DNA of 64,000 nt from Nocardia speluncae NBRC 108251. Lineage in GTDB: Bacteria > Actinomycetota > Actinomycetes > Mycobacteriales > Mycobacteriaceae. The notes beneath the pieces are model-generated. The model made no database searches. It was given only the letters and a program-made list of their open reading frames with translations, and was not told where the DNA came from. The stretch is taken from the NCBI RefSeq assembly GCF_001613245.1, contig NZ_BDBZ01000034.1, positions 48,203 through 112,202 on the forward strand. Direction: 5' to 3'. Both the position numbers and the translations under genes were made by a program. Shown here one piece after another: positions 8,718 through 18,013 of this stretch. The stretch's first letter is position 1. Each line of letters starts with the position of its first letter.

Positions 8718-9755
8718 GTGGCAGAACCAACGACGATGTCGGAATCGGCCCACCCGGACATGAAAACCGGATGGCCCGAGCGTGCGGCGAACGCCCGGCT
8801 GCACTACGTATCCGGTAAAGGCGGCACCGGTAAGTCCACGGTCGCCGGGGCGCTCGCGCTGGCGCTGGCCGCGGGTGGACGGCGTGTACTGCTGGTCGAG
8901 GTGGAGAACCGGCAATCGATCGCGCAACTGTTCGACCTGCCGCCGCTGCCCCCGACCGAAACGAAGATCGCCACCGCCGACGGTGGCGGCGAGGTCGTGG
9001 CCCTGGCACTCGATATCGAGCACGCCTTTCTCGAATACCTCGACATGTTCTACAACCTGGGGTTCGCGGGGCGTGCGATGCGCCGGATGGGGGCGATCGA
9101 TTTCGTCACCACCATCGCGCCGGGCCTGCGCGATGTCATCCTGACCGGCAAGATCAAGGAATGCGTGGTGCGGGTCGATAGGCAGGGCTCGCCGGTCTAC
9201 GACGAGGTCGTGGTCGACGCCCCGCCGACCGGACGGATCGCGAGCTTCCTCGATGTCACCAAGGCGATGGCCGAACTCGCCAAGGGCGGCCCGATCGCCG
9301 GGCAGGCCGAGAGCGTATCCCGGCTGCTGCATTCGGATCAGACGATGATTCACCTGGTCACCCTCCTCGAGGCATTGCCCGTCCAGGAGACCCTCGATGC
9401 CGTGGCCGAGTTGAGCGCAAACGATCTGCGCATCGGCAGTGTCATCGTCAATCGCGCCGCGCAGAGCCCGCTGAGCACGGAAACCCGTGCGGCCGCGGCC
9501 GCGGGCGAACTCGACACCGAGGCCGTCCGCACAGGTCTGGAAGCTGCCGGGATCACTCTGACGGCCGCCGACTTCGCCGGCCTGCTCACTGAGACGGTCG
9601 AGCATTCGACCATGTTGAGCGCCCAGGATCAGAGCGCCGCGGACCTGCTGGAACTGGATATCGCGCGACTGCAGCTACCCACCCTCGACGAGGGTATGGA
9701 TCTGGGCGGCCTGTACGAACTGGCCTCCTACCTGACCGAACAGGGAGTCCGATGA
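8718..9755 (+). CDS. ArsA/GET3-like ATPase, first of a pair (Rv3679-like)
   Basis: 345 residues from GTG 8718. Seen: a deviant Walker A P-loop GKGGTGKSTVAG near residues 34-45, a VDAPPTGRI Walker B region and an adenine-contacting VIVNRAAQ. In Mtb the Rv3679-Rv3680 pair is described as an anion-transporter-like ATPase complex related to ArsA and Get3, and linked to redox and glycerol metabolism. No membrane partner or arsenic genes are nearby, so arsenite transport is unlikely. Its stop overlaps the second ATPase start by four bases (ATGA), implying equal expression of two subunits. An ATG at 8736 is an alternative start. Confidence 0.85.
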   Translation: MAEPTTMSESAHPDMKTGWPERAANARLHYVSGKGGTGKSTVAGALALALAAGGRRVLLVEVENRQSIAQLFDLPPLPPTETKIATADGGGEVVALALDIEHAFLEYLDMFYNLGFAGRAMRRMGAIDFVTTIAPGLRDVILTGKIKECVVRVDRQGSPVYDEVVVDAPPTGRIASFLDVTKAMAELAKGGPIAGQAESVSRLLHSDQTMIHLVTLLEALPVQETLDAVAELSANDLRIGSVIVNRAAQSPLSTETRAAAAAGELDTEAVRTGLEAAGITLTAADFAGLLTETVEHSTMLSAQDQSAADLLELDIARLQLPTLDEGMDLGGLYELASYLTEQGVR

Positions 9756-10891
9756 GCACCCGCCCGGCCGGCCCGGCGCCCCTGGACATCTCCGGCATCC
9801 TCGCCGACCCCACCGCCCGGATCGTGGTGTGTTGCGGTTCCGGCGGCGTAGGCAAGACCACCACCGCCGCGGCAATTGCCTTGCAGGCGGCCGAACAGGG
9901 ACGCAAGGTCGTGGTGCTCACTATCGACCCCGCGCGGCGACTGGCCCAGTCGCTGGGGGTGGCGGATCTGGACAACAGCCCGCAGCGGGTGGAGCTGGGC
10001 CCCGAGGTCAAAGGCGAACTGCACGCCATGATGCTGAACATGCGGCGCACATTCGACGAAATGGTGCTCGAACACACCACACCGGAGAAGGCCGAGCAGA
10101 TCTTCGCCAACCCCTTCTATCAGGCAGTCGCCTCGTCGTTCGGTGGTACCCAGGAGTACATGGCGATGGAGAAACTGGGCCAGCTGGCGGGGCGAAAGGA
10201 ATGGGACCTGATCGTCGTGGACACCCCGCCGTCGCGGAATGCGCTGGATTTCCTCGACGCACCGAAACGGCTGGGGACTTTCCTCGAAGGCCGCATGATC
10301 CGGGTCATCATGGCGCCCGGCCGGGGGGTCGGGCGGTTCGTCACCGGCGCGATGAGTCTGGCTGTACGCGGGGTGTCGACCATTGTGGGCGGTCAGATGC
10401 TCAAGGACGCCTCGAATTTCCTGCAATCGCTGGAATCGCTGTTCGGCGGCTTCCAGGAGCGGGCGAACCGGACGTTCGCGATGCTGGCCGAACCCGGCAC
10501 GCATTTCCTGGTGATCGCCGCCCCCGAACCCGACGCTCTACGCGAGGCATCGTTCTTCGTGGATCGGTTGTCGACCGAGCAGATGCCGCTGGCCGGGCTT
10601 GTGCTCAACCGGACCCACCCGGTGTTGTGCTCGCTTCCGGCCGATCACGCCTTGACTGCTGCCGACCGGCTCGGCGAATCCGATCCGCTGACCACCGGAG
10701 TGCTGCGCGTACACGCCCACCGGGTAGCGACTGCCCGGCGTGAGCAGCATCTACTGAACCGGTTCACCGGCGCACATCCGCGGGTGCCGCTGGTCTCGGT
10801 GACGGCGCTGCCCTTCGATGTCACCGATCTGTCCGCGTTGCGTGCGGTGGGGGCCCAGCTGGCGGGTACGGAGTCCGCGGCGGCCGGCTGA
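9752..10891 (+). CDS. ArsA/GET3-like ATPase, second of a pair (Rv3680-like)
   Basis: The 379-residue partner of the preceding gene, with P-loop CGSGGVGKTTTAAA (about residues 27-40), switch-like VVDTPPSRNALDFLD and the nucleotide-contact LVLNRTHP. As in Mtb Rv3679/Rv3680, the two products probably form a heteromeric ATPase. Start and stop of the pair overlap (ATGA). It is followed by a 17-bp hairpin shared with the convergent whiB4. No transmembrane segment is visible. Confidence 0.85.
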   Translation: MSTRPAGPAPLDISGILADPTARIVVCCGSGGVGKTTTAAAIALQAAEQGRKVVVLTIDPARRLAQSLGVADLDNSPQRVELGPEVKGELHAMMLNMRRTFDEMVLEHTTPEKAEQIFANPFYQAVASSFGGTQEYMAMEKLGQLAGRKEWDLIVVDTPPSRNALDFLDAPKRLGTFLEGRMIRVIMAPGRGVGRFVTGAMSLAVRGVSTIVGGQMLKDASNFLQSLESLFGGFQERANRTFAMLAEPGTHFLVIAAPEPDALREASFFVDRLSTEQMPLAGLVLNRTHPVLCSLPADHALTAADRLGESDPLTTGVLRVHAHRVATARREQHLLNRFTGAHPRVPLVSVTALPFDVTDLSALRAVGAQLAGTESAAAG

Positions 10892-10927
10892 ACGGTTTCA
10901 CCGCCGCGGATTTTCCGGGCGATCAAT

Positions 10928-10967
10928 CGGCCGCCGGGCATTCGGCGATTCGAATGCCCGGCGGCCG
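10928..10967. terminator. Bidirectional terminator between arsA-like pair and whiB4
   Basis: Perfect 17-bp stem from CGGCCGCCGGGCATTCG (10928-10944) to its complement (10951-10967), with a 6-base loop. It sits between convergent stops at 10891 and 10988, so it can serve both genes. Confidence 0.8.
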
Positions 10968-10987
10968 GTAGTCCAATAGGGATACGG

Positions 10988-11311
10988 TTACATTGCCATC
11001 AAGTGCTGGCGCTGGGCGTTGAAAAAATCCGCCCAGGAGTTCACTTCAGGATGCTGTTTGAGCAGCGCCCGTCGCTGCCGCTCGGTCATACCACCCCACA
11101 CTCCGAACTCGACCCTGTTGTCCAGTGCGTCCGCCCCGCACTCCATCAGGACCGGGCAGTGCCGGCAAATCGTCGCCGCCTTGCGCTGCGCCGCGCCGCG
11201 TACGAACAACTGATCTGGATCGACTTCCTTGCATCGGGCCTGGGAAACCCAGGCAATCCTTGCTTCGGCCTGCTCTACATCCAAGCGAGCGACGGGGGTT
11301 GTCATGTGCAT
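10988..11311 (-). CDS. whiB4: WhiB4-type iron-sulfur transcriptional regulator
   Basis: A 107-residue Wbl protein. Seen: the cluster ligands Cys27, Cys49, Cys52 and Cys58 (spacing C-x21-C-x2-C-x5-C) and the turn GVWGGMTERQRR of the Wbl family. WhiB proteins hold a 4Fe-4S cluster and act with sigma factor as redox or NO-sensing regulators. Position next to the ArsA-like pair and ponA2 matches Rv3681c, hence the symbol. Two in-frame ATGs (11311 and 11305) are possible starts. The upstream region shared with ponA2 carries a Crp-like site. Confidence 0.92.
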   Translation of the reverse strand: MHMTTPVARLDVEQAEARIAWVSQARCKEVDPDQLFVRGAAQRKAATICRHCPVLMECGADALDNRVEFGVWGGMTERQRRALLKQHPEVNSWADFFNAQRQHLMAM

Positions 11312-11420
11312 TTGGTGTGCCCCTTTGCCAGTCCGAACACCGGGTCACGGCGCTCCGGAATCGCGTGCACTCCGCAGCAACCCGAACCCCGCTGCGAAGT
11401 GCACCACATTCCACATTGAG

Positions 11421-11436
11421 TGTTAGCTCTATCACA
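11421..11436. promoter_or_regulatory. Candidate Crp site between whiB4 and ponA2
   Basis: TGTTAGCTCTATCACA differs at one position from the actinobacterial Crp consensus TGTGA-N6-TCACA. It lies 110 bases upstream of whiB4 and 177 upstream of ponA2, in the only AT-rich part of the 301-base divergent gap. Function is inferred from the motif and from crp being nearby. Confidence 0.4.
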
Positions 11437-11612
11437 CTGAGCTCTCAATCTAGGTAAAGGTATGCCGCTAGCGCAAGACCGGATGATGACTTTTTGGTAC
11501 GTCCGTCCCTCCAGCCCAACGACTGTCGCCCGCCCACACGGGCGAATCCGCACGTCAAGCGGGTTCCCTCGATTCGGGCCCGTAATCGGCGAATCCGGAT
11601 ACACAACACCTG

Positions 11613-14048
11613 ATGTCCACACTTCACGGAAGCCGGACGGCCACCCTCTACCCTGGTGCTGTGCCGATCACACGTGCGCTCCTCAAGCTGGCGGGCAGCT
11701 GTGTACTCGCCTCCGTACTCGTTGCCGGAATGTTGTTCCCGGTCGCCGGAGGTTTCGGATTCGTCTCGAACCGCGCCGCCGACGCTGTCGACAATGTGTC
11801 GGCGGAACTGGTCGAGGGAACCGTGCCGGCCGTCTCCACCATGGTGGACGCGGCCGGTAACCCCATCGCCTACCTGTACGAGCAGCGCCGCTTCGAAGTG
11901 CCCAGCGACCAGATATCCAACGATATGAAGCTGGCCATCGTCTCCATCGAGGACAAACGCTTCGCCGACCATCACGGTGTCGACTGGCAGGGCACCATCC
12001 GTGCCTTCCTCACGAACACCAGCAGCGGCGAGGTGCAGCAGGGTGCCTCCACGCTCGACCAGCAGTACGTGAAAAACTTCAACCTGCTGGTGGTCGCGAA
12101 AACCGATGCCGAACGCCGGGCCGCCATCGAGACCACTCCCGCGCGCAAGATCCGCGAGATCCGCATGGCGCTGACGCTGGACAAAGAGCTCAGCAAGGAC
12201 GAAGTCCTCACCCGGTATCTGAACCTGGTCCCGTTCGGCAACTCCTCCTACGGCATCCAGGACGCCTCCCAGACCTACTTCGGTATCGATGCGAAGGACC
12301 TGAACGTCGCGCAAGCGGCGATGCTCGCGGGGATGGTGCAGAGCAGTTCGAAACTGAACCCCTACACCAACCCGGAGGGCGTGACCGACCGCCGCAACAC
12401 CGTCCTGGACACCATGATCCAGAACATCCCCAGCCGGGCCGAGGAGTTCCGGGCCGCTAAGGCCCAGCCGCTGGGCGTGCTGCCCGAACCGAAGGGCCTG
12501 CCGCAGGGCTGTATCGCGGCCGACGACCGCGGTTTCTTCTGCGACTACGCGCTGCAGTATCTTGCCAAGGCCGGGCTGAGCCAGGAACAGATCCAGAAGG
12601 GCGGATACCTGATCCGCACCACCCTGGACCCTGTCGTGCAGGACGCGGTGAAACGTTCCCTCGCCGAGCACGCCGACTCACAACTGCCGAATATCGCCGA
12701 GGTCATGTCGCTGATCGGCCCGGGTAAGGACAAACATCCACTACTGGCGATGGCCAGCAGCCGCACCTACGGCCTCAACCGGGAAGCCCACGAGACGCTG
12801 CTCGCCCAGCCGTATTCGATGGTCGGCGACGGCGCGGGATCGGTGTTCAAACTGTTCACCACGGCGGCGGCGATGGAGAAGGGTATGGGCACCAACGCCC
12901 AGCTCGACGTTCCGGGCCGGTTCGACGCCCGCGGGATGGGTAACGGCGGCGCCCCCGGTTGCCCGCCCGCCACCTACTGCGTCGAGAACGCCGGTAACTA
13001 CAAGTCGCCGATGTCGGTGACCGAGGCGCTGGCCACGTCCCCCAACACGGCCTTCGTGAAACTCATCCAGGCCGTCGGCGTCACCCCGACCGTGGATATG
13101 GCGGTACGGCTCGGCCTGCGTTCCTACACCGAACCCGGGACCTCCGGTTTCGACAACCAGAGCCTGGCCGACATGATCAAGGGCCAGAACCTCGGTTCGT
13201 TCACGCTCGGCCCTGTCGCGGTGAATCCGCTGGAGCTGTCGAACGTGGCGGCCACCTTGGCGTCCGGCGGGACATGGTGCCCGCCGTCGCCTGTCGCAGA
13301 GGTGATCGACCGGTACGGCAAACCGGTGCCGCTCACCGAACAGGCCTGCGAGCAGGTCGTCGAACCGGGGCTGGCCGACACTCTGGCCAACGCGATGGGC
13401 AAGGACCACGATCCGGGCGGTACCGCCGGGGCCGCTGCGGCCGCGACCGGCTGGCAAGGGCCCGTGGCCGCGAAGACCGGAACCACCGAAAGCCACCGCT
13501 CTTCGGCGTTCGTCGGTTTCACCAATTCGATGGCGGGTGCGGCCTACATCTACGGCGACAGCCCCACACCCGGCGAGATCTGCTCCTTCCCACTGCGCAA
13601 CTGCCCGGCCAGCGATGCCAACGGCCTGTTCGGCGGTAACGAGCCCGCCAGGAGCTGGTTCAAAGCCGTCAAGGAGGCCTCGGCGAACTTCCCGCCGCCG
13701 GCCCTGCCTCCGGTGGACGAGAAGTATGTCCGCGGCGCGGAGAACGCCCAGGTCCCCGATGTGGTCGGGATGACGGCGGGCGAGGCGACCGGTGCGCTCA
13801 CCGGCGCCGGTTTCAAGGTCACCTCGGTGACTTCGCCCGGCTCGGCTCCGAAGGGCACTGTCACCGGGTCGACCCCGAACGGTTCGGCGATTCCGGGTTC
13901 GCAGGTGACGATCTATCTCAGCGACGGCACCATCCGGCAGGCGCCCGAGCCGGGGCGCCCGCCCGCCGCGCCGCCGAACGCCCCAGGGCTGCCACCGCTG
14001 CCGCCGTTCCTGCCGCCGATCCCTATACCGGTACCGATACCCCGGTGA
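11613..14048 (+). CDS. ponA2: PonA2-type bifunctional penicillin-binding protein with PASTA domain
   Basis: An 811-residue class A PBP for peptidoglycan polymerisation and cross-linking at the outer membrane face. Seen: an N-terminal membrane anchor (about residues 20-48), GT51 glycosyltransferase with the catalytic Glu in VSIEDKRFADHHGVDW, transpeptidase motifs SVFK (Ser nucleophile, GAGSVFKLF), SPN and KTGTT, then one PASTA repeat starting AQVPDVVGMTAGEA and a Pro-rich tail. The Mtb homologue Rv3682 supports survival in stress. Start: ATG 11613 gives the longest product. GTG 11661 gives a length closer to the Mtb protein, and neither has a clear ribosome site. Confidence 0.93.
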   Translation: MSTLHGSRTATLYPGAVPITRALLKLAGSCVLASVLVAGMLFPVAGGFGFVSNRAADAVDNVSAELVEGTVPAVSTMVDAAGNPIAYLYEQRRFEVPSDQISNDMKLAIVSIEDKRFADHHGVDWQGTIRAFLTNTSSGEVQQGASTLDQQYVKNFNLLVVAKTDAERRAAIETTPARKIREIRMALTLDKELSKDEVLTRYLNLVPFGNSSYGIQDASQTYFGIDAKDLNVAQAAMLAGMVQSSSKLNPYTNPEGVTDRRNTVLDTMIQNIPSRAEEFRAAKAQPLGVLPEPKGLPQGCIAADDRGFFCDYALQYLAKAGLSQEQIQKGGYLIRTTLDPVVQDAVKRSLAEHADSQLPNIAEVMSLIGPGKDKHPLLAMASSRTYGLNREAHETLLAQPYSMVGDGAGSVFKLFTTAAAMEKGMGTNAQLDVPGRFDARGMGNGGAPGCPPATYCVENAGNYKSPMSVTEALATSPNTAFVKLIQAVGVTPTVDMAVRLGLRSYTEPGTSGFDNQSLADMIKGQNLGSFTLGPVAVNPLELSNVAATLASGGTWCPPSPVAEVIDRYGKPVPLTEQACEQVVEPGLADTLANAMGKDHDPGGTAGAAAAATGWQGPVAAKTGTTESHRSSAFVGFTNSMAGAAYIYGDSPTPGEICSFPLRNCPASDANGLFGGNEPARSWFKAVKEASANFPPPALPPVDEKYVRGAENAQVPDVVGMTAGEATGALTGAGFKVTSVTSPGSAPKGTVTGSTPNGSAIPGSQVTIYLSDGTIRQAPEPGRPPAAPPNAPGLPPLPPFLPPIPIPVPIPR

Positions 14049-14053
14049 TCTCC

Positions 14054-14080
14054 GGCGTTGAAGGTATGGCGGGCAACGCC
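14054..14080. terminator. Hairpin between ponA2 and yqeY-like gene
   Basis: 7-bp stem GGCGTTG / CAACGCC (14054-14060, 14074-14080) with a 13-base loop, in the 31-base gap between convergent genes. Confidence 0.45.
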
Positions 14081-14544
14081 TAGAGCCGCGCCTTCACCGC
14101 CGCCGAGATCCGGGAACCATCGGCCTTCCCTGCGGCCAGCCCGTTCGCGACTTTCATGACCTGTCCCATCTGCCGTTTACCCGGCCGCTCGCCCAGATCC
14201 TCCGCGACCTGGGCGATTGCAGTATCGGCAAGATCGGCAACCTCCGCGTCGGTCAACTGGGTGGGCAGATATTCGTCGATGATCCGTGCCTCGGCGTGCT
14301 CGTTTGCCGCCAGCTCGCCACGCCCGGCCTGGGTGTAGACCTCCGCGGCCTCGTTGCGTTTCTTCGACTCCTTGGTCAGCACCGCGACGACCTCGGCATC
14401 GGAGAGTTCCCGGGCTTCCTTGCCGGCTACCTCGGCCATCTGCACGGCGGCGAGCAGCATCCGCAGCGTATTGAGCCGAAGCGGATCCTTCGCTTTCATC
14501 GCGGCGGTCATATCGGCGCGTAGCCTCGTTTTCAGTTCCGACAT
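14080..14544 (-). CDS. GatB/YqeY domain protein
   Basis: The 154-residue YqeY-like protein resembles the C-terminal tail domain of GatB, the tRNA-dependent amidotransferase subunit, and is often called aspartyl-tRNA amidotransferase-like. Seen: the helical opening LKTRLRADMTAAMKAKDPLRLNTLRML at residues 4-30, YLPTQLTDAEV, and the C-terminal signature GQVMKVANGLAAGKADGSRI. Actual function is not established. Start ATG 14544 gives the normal family length. It converges on ponA2. Confidence 0.88.
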   Translation of the reverse strand: MSELKTRLRADMTAAMKAKDPLRLNTLRMLLAAVQMAEVAGKEARELSDAEVVAVLTKESKKRNEAAEVYTQAGRGELAANEHAEARIIDEYLPTQLTDAEVADLADTAIAQVAEDLGERPGKRQMGQVMKVANGLAAGKADGSRISAAVKARL

Positions 14545-14748
14545 GGGCGCAACGGTAGCCGCTGCACCACGCCACGCCCATCGGATTATCCTTCCGCGCC
14601 GGGCGTGTCCACCTGCGGTGATCGGATCGTTTCCCGAGGCCACGGGCTCGGTGCGGACAGAAGTGCACAGGTGATCCGCTCGCTACGGCAGCGTTGCTGT
14701 GGTTCAACACGCTGCGCACTGCGCCTGCTGGTCACCTATGCTGGGCAA

Positions 14749-15708
14749 ATGCCCGTGATCTCGACGTCGGCCCTGCGCCGGACCGCGCTCGGCGCAGCCG
14801 GAGCCGCGGCTGCCGGAGTCGGCTACGCCTCACTGATCGAACGCAATGCCTTTGTTCTCCGCGAAGCCACCATGCCGGTACTGCGGCCAGGCTCCGCTCC
14901 ACTGCGGATACTGCATATCAGCGATCTGCACATGACCCCCGGGCAGAAGCTCAAACAGCAGTGGTTGCGCGAACTCGACCGCCTGGAACCGGACCTGGTG
15001 ATCAACACCGGCGACAATCTGTCCCACCAGAAGGCCGTACCGGCGGTGGTGCAGTCACTCGGTCCGCTGTTGTCGCGCCCCGGCCTGTTCGTATTCGGCA
15101 GCAACGACTATTTCGCGCCGGTGCCGAAGAACCCGCTGAAGTACTTCGACAAGAATCACAAGCGGGTACACGGTGCCCCGCTGCCGTGGAAGGATCTTCG
15201 CGCGGCGTTCACCGAACGCGGCTGGCTGGATCTCACCCACATCCGCCGCGATATCGAGGTGGGCGGTATCAGAATCGCCAGTGCGGGCGTCGACGACCCG
15301 CATATGCAGCGCGACCGCTACGACACCATCGCCGGCGCTCCGAATCCGCTGGCCGATCTACGGCTCGGTCTCACGCATTCGCCGGAGCCGCGGGTACTGG
15401 ACCGTTTCGCCGAGGACGGCTACGACCTGGTCCTCGCCGGCCATACGCACGGCGGCCAGTTGTGCCTGCCCGGTTACGGCGCCCTGGTGACCAATTGCGA
15501 TATCGACCGCTCCCGCGTGAAGGGGCCGTCCAAATGGGGCGCCCACACCCGGCTGCACGTCTCCGCCGGTATCGGCACCTCACCGTGGGCGCCCTACCGT
15601 TTCTGCTGCCGTCCCGAAGCGACTCTGCTCACCCTGGTGGCGGTGCCGCCGAAGAAATCGGCCACCGACTCCGGCCGCGTCTCGACCTCGCAGGCAGTGG
15701 CCGGATAG
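14749..15708 (+). CDS. Calcineurin-like metallophosphoesterase, Rv3683-like
   Basis: 319 residues, the same length as Mtb Rv3683. Seen: a hydrophobic N-terminal segment (about residues 10-26) that may anchor or export it, then metallophosphoesterase motifs ISDLHM, NTGDNL, FGSNDYF (GNxx variant with Ser-Asn-Asp), and GHTHGGQLCLPG. It is of the YkuE type acting on an unknown phosphoester, perhaps a lipid-linked one. ATG 14749 gives the family length. The conserved position after ponA2 suggests an envelope role, which is inference. Confidence 0.88.
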   Translation: MPVISTSALRRTALGAAGAAAAGVGYASLIERNAFVLREATMPVLRPGSAPLRILHISDLHMTPGQKLKQQWLRELDRLEPDLVINTGDNLSHQKAVPAVVQSLGPLLSRPGLFVFGSNDYFAPVPKNPLKYFDKNHKRVHGAPLPWKDLRAAFTERGWLDLTHIRRDIEVGGIRIASAGVDDPHMQRDRYDTIAGAPNPLADLRLGLTHSPEPRVLDRFAEDGYDLVLAGHTHGGQLCLPGYGALVTNCDIDRSRVKGPSKWGAHTRLHVSAGIGTSPWAPYRFCCRPEATLLTLVAVPPKKSATDSGRVSTSQAVAG

Positions 15709-15792
15709 GCTCTGCCGTTCGGAAAACCGGCCTCGAGCTGCCGGTTTCTTTTCCGGACCGGACCTGGGGTAAGCTTCCTCAGGTCCGCTTCA

Positions 15793-15866
<74 letters not shown>

Positions 15867-15889
15867 CTCGTGTGGTCGAGACACGATTG

Positions 15890-15921
15890 ACCCCTGATCA
15901 GTTCTTCTGGTCAGGGGTTTT
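15890..15921 (+). terminator. Intrinsic terminator after tRNA-Pro
   Basis: 11-bp stem ACCCCTGATCA / TGGTCAGGGGT with one G-U pair (15890-15900, 15908-15918), a 7-base loop and TTTT at the 3' side. It overlaps the stop codon of the convergent tetR gene, and the A-rich side on the minus strand is weaker. Confidence 0.85.
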
Positions 15922-16506
15922 CTCGTGTTCGGGCCCATTTCCCCCGGTCAGTGCGGATATTGCCGCGCCCAGTTCCGCGGAGGTGGGCAGGGCGCCTTCC
16001 GGGTGGCTCATCCATTGCATGACCAATCCGTTGAGGACGATCATGTAGAGCCCGCCGAGCGCGCGGGCGTGCGCCGGATCCAGATCCGGATGCGTTTCGG
16101 CCAGCGTGGCGGCGATTTCGGTGGTCCCCGTTTCGCTCAGCTCACCCATACGTACTTGTTCGCTGGGCGTCCGGTGGACCCTGACCAAGTTCTCCACACT
16201 CGCTACGAGGACTTCCCGGTGGCGCTCGAACAACTCGGCGATGCCCTGCCAGACCTGCGGAAACGCCGTCGCCGGCGATTGTCCGGCGGTGGCGCGGATC
16301 CGGAGTTCGAGGTCGTCGCCGATCACCCGGCCGGTCTCGTCGGTGAAGGCTTCGGTGAGGAGCCGGTCCTTGGACCCGAAGTGGTAGCCGATAGCAGCGA
16401 GACTCACGCCCGCTGCGGTGGCGATATCCCTGGCCGTGGTCGCCGCGAATCCGCGCTCGTAGATGCAGGTGCGCGCGGCCGCCAGCAGGTCCTCCTTGTT
16501 TCCCAT
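15898..16506 (-). CDS. TetR-family transcriptional regulator
   Basis: 202 residues. Seen: an N-terminal TetR helix-turn-helix (ATTARDIATAAGVSLAAIGY followed by HFGSKDRLL, about residues 22-50) and a helical C-terminal ligand-binding part with an Arg/Glu-rich AELFERHREVLVA helix. It is divergent from a flavin monooxygenase gene, with three palindromic operator-like copies in between, so it most likely represses that gene and itself. The ligand is unknown. ATG 16506 is preferred to a GTG two codons earlier. Confidence 0.88.
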   Translation of the reverse strand: MGNKEDLLAAARTCIYERGFAATTARDIATAAGVSLAAIGYHFGSKDRLLTEAFTDETGRVIGDDLELRIRATAGQSPATAFPQVWQGIAELFERHREVLVASVENLVRVHRTPSEQVRMGELSETGTTEIAATLAETHPDLDPAHARALGGLYMIVLNGLVMQWMSHPEGALPTSAELGAAISALTGGNGPEHEKTPDQKN

Positions 16507-16528
16507 GAGCACACCCTAACCGCTCGTC

Positions 16529-16581
16529 TTAGACGTTTGTACTAGACATTCGTTCTACGCTTGTGTTAGACATTTGTCTAA
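16529..16581. promoter_or_regulatory. Triple TetR-operator-like palindromes
   Basis: Three related elements lie between tetR and the monooxygenase: TTAGACGTTTGTACTAG (16529-16545), CTAGACATTCGTTCTA (16542-16557) and the perfect TTAGAC-ATTT-GTCTAA (16566-16581). All share YTAGAC-N4-GT with a TAR-type end. The last copy ends 32 bases before the monooxygenase ATG. Confidence 0.7.
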
Positions 16582-16613
16582 GACATTCGAATAAACAGCT
16601 CAGCGAGGAACCG

Positions 16614-17879
16614 ATGACCACACACTCCAGTGCCGCCGCTCCCAGAGTGCTGATCTCCGGCGGCGGAATCGCCGGCAATGCCGTCGCCCTGCAACTGTCC
16701 CGAGCCGGTATCCGGCCGACCGTGATCGAACGCGCCGCCGCTCCCCGCCCCGGCGGTCAGGCCGTCGACCTGCGTGGACCCAGCCGGACCGTAGCCGAGC
16801 GAATGGGTCTGATGCCCGGTATCCACCGGCACCAGCTCGACGAACGCGGCATGCTCCACGTCGATTCCGCCGGACACGAGATAGTCCGGATGCCCGCAGA
16901 CCTCTTCGGCGGCAACGGTGCGGTCGCCGAAATCGAGATAACCCGCGGCGATCTGAACCAGGTTCTCCTGGAAGCGATCTCCGAGGCCGGTAGTGAACCC
17001 GGTAATCCGGGCGTCGACTACCGGTACGGGGAATTTATTCGCGACCTGCGCGAACACAGCGACGGCGTCCGAGTGGGCTTCGCCTCGGGCGCAACCATGG
17101 AATTCGACGTGGTGATCGGCGCCGACGGCCTGCACTCGGCGACCCGCCGGCTGGCATTCGGCCCCGAAGAGCAGTTCAACACCTACCTCGGCGCCTACAC
17201 GGCGTACTTCACCATGCCGACCCCGGCCGGCATCGAACCGCACTGGATGACCATGTACTCGATGCCCGGCGGGATCGTGGCCGGGCTGCGCCCCGATGCC
17301 GATCCGGCCACCGCCAAGGCCCTGATCATCATCCGTACCGATCCGGACCCGGCGCTCCGGCGTAATATCGGGGGCCAGCAGGAGCTCATCCGCACAAGCC
17401 TCACCGGCGGCGGCTGGCAGACCGCCACCATCCTCGACGCGATGGACCGGGCCGAGGACTTCTACTTCGACGAGATCGCGCGGATCACCCTGCCGCACTG
17501 GACCAACGGGCGGATCGCGCTGGTGGGCGACGCCGGCTACTGCGGGTCACCGCTCAGCGGTCAGGGCACGGCCATGGCGCTGGTGGGTGCCTACGTCCTG
17601 GCCGGGGAAATCGCCCACACCCCGCACGACCCGGCCGCCGCCCTCACTCGCTACACCGAAACCCTGCGGCCGTTCGTCGAATCGGCACAGCAGTTACCGC
17701 CGGGCGGAGTGAAGGCAATGGTGCCACGCACCAAGACCGGTATCCGCGCCGCGCACGCCTTCGCGCGCATCGCGACATCACGGGTGATGCAGCCGCTGAT
17801 GACCCGCATGCTGTCGGAGACGGAGAGCTACACCCTCCCGGATTACCCGGCGGCGCAACCGGCTCCCCCGCTGACCTGA
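16614..17879 (+). CDS. FAD-dependent monooxygenase (class A, PHBH fold)
   Basis: The 421-residue aromatic-hydroxylase-like flavoprotein belongs to the group that holds TetX-like and Rox-like drug-inactivating enzymes as well as catabolic hydroxylases. Seen: dinucleotide-binding GGGIAGNAVALQLSRAG near the N-terminus, the DG motif VIGADGLHSATRR, and the GD motif RIALVGDAGYCGSPLSGQGT. Start ATG 16614 has GAGGAA five bases upstream. Induction through the divergent TetR regulator is inferred from the operator palindromes. The substrate cannot be told from sequence. Confidence 0.87.
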   Translation: MTTHSSAAAPRVLISGGGIAGNAVALQLSRAGIRPTVIERAAAPRPGGQAVDLRGPSRTVAERMGLMPGIHRHQLDERGMLHVDSAGHEIVRMPADLFGGNGAVAEIEITRGDLNQVLLEAISEAGSEPGNPGVDYRYGEFIRDLREHSDGVRVGFASGATMEFDVVIGADGLHSATRRLAFGPEEQFNTYLGAYTAYFTMPTPAGIEPHWMTMYSMPGGIVAGLRPDADPATAKALIIIRTDPDPALRRNIGGQQELIRTSLTGGGWQTATILDAMDRAEDFYFDEIARITLPHWTNGRIALVGDAGYCGSPLSGQGTAMALVGAYVLAGEIAHTPHDPAAALTRYTETLRPFVESAQQLPPGGVKAMVPRTKTGIRAAHAFARIATSRVMQPLMTRMLSETESYTLPDYPAAQPAPPLT

Positions 17880-18013
17880 CCGCTCGCCGCAGTGCACGCG
17901 GCGAACCGGCCGGCCGGCGTGGACAGCCGGCGCCGAGCCGTAGCACCGGACAGGAGGCTCATGGGAGTGACCACCGCGTCACGCCGGCGGGCGCACCAGG
18001 CTGGAGACCGCCT

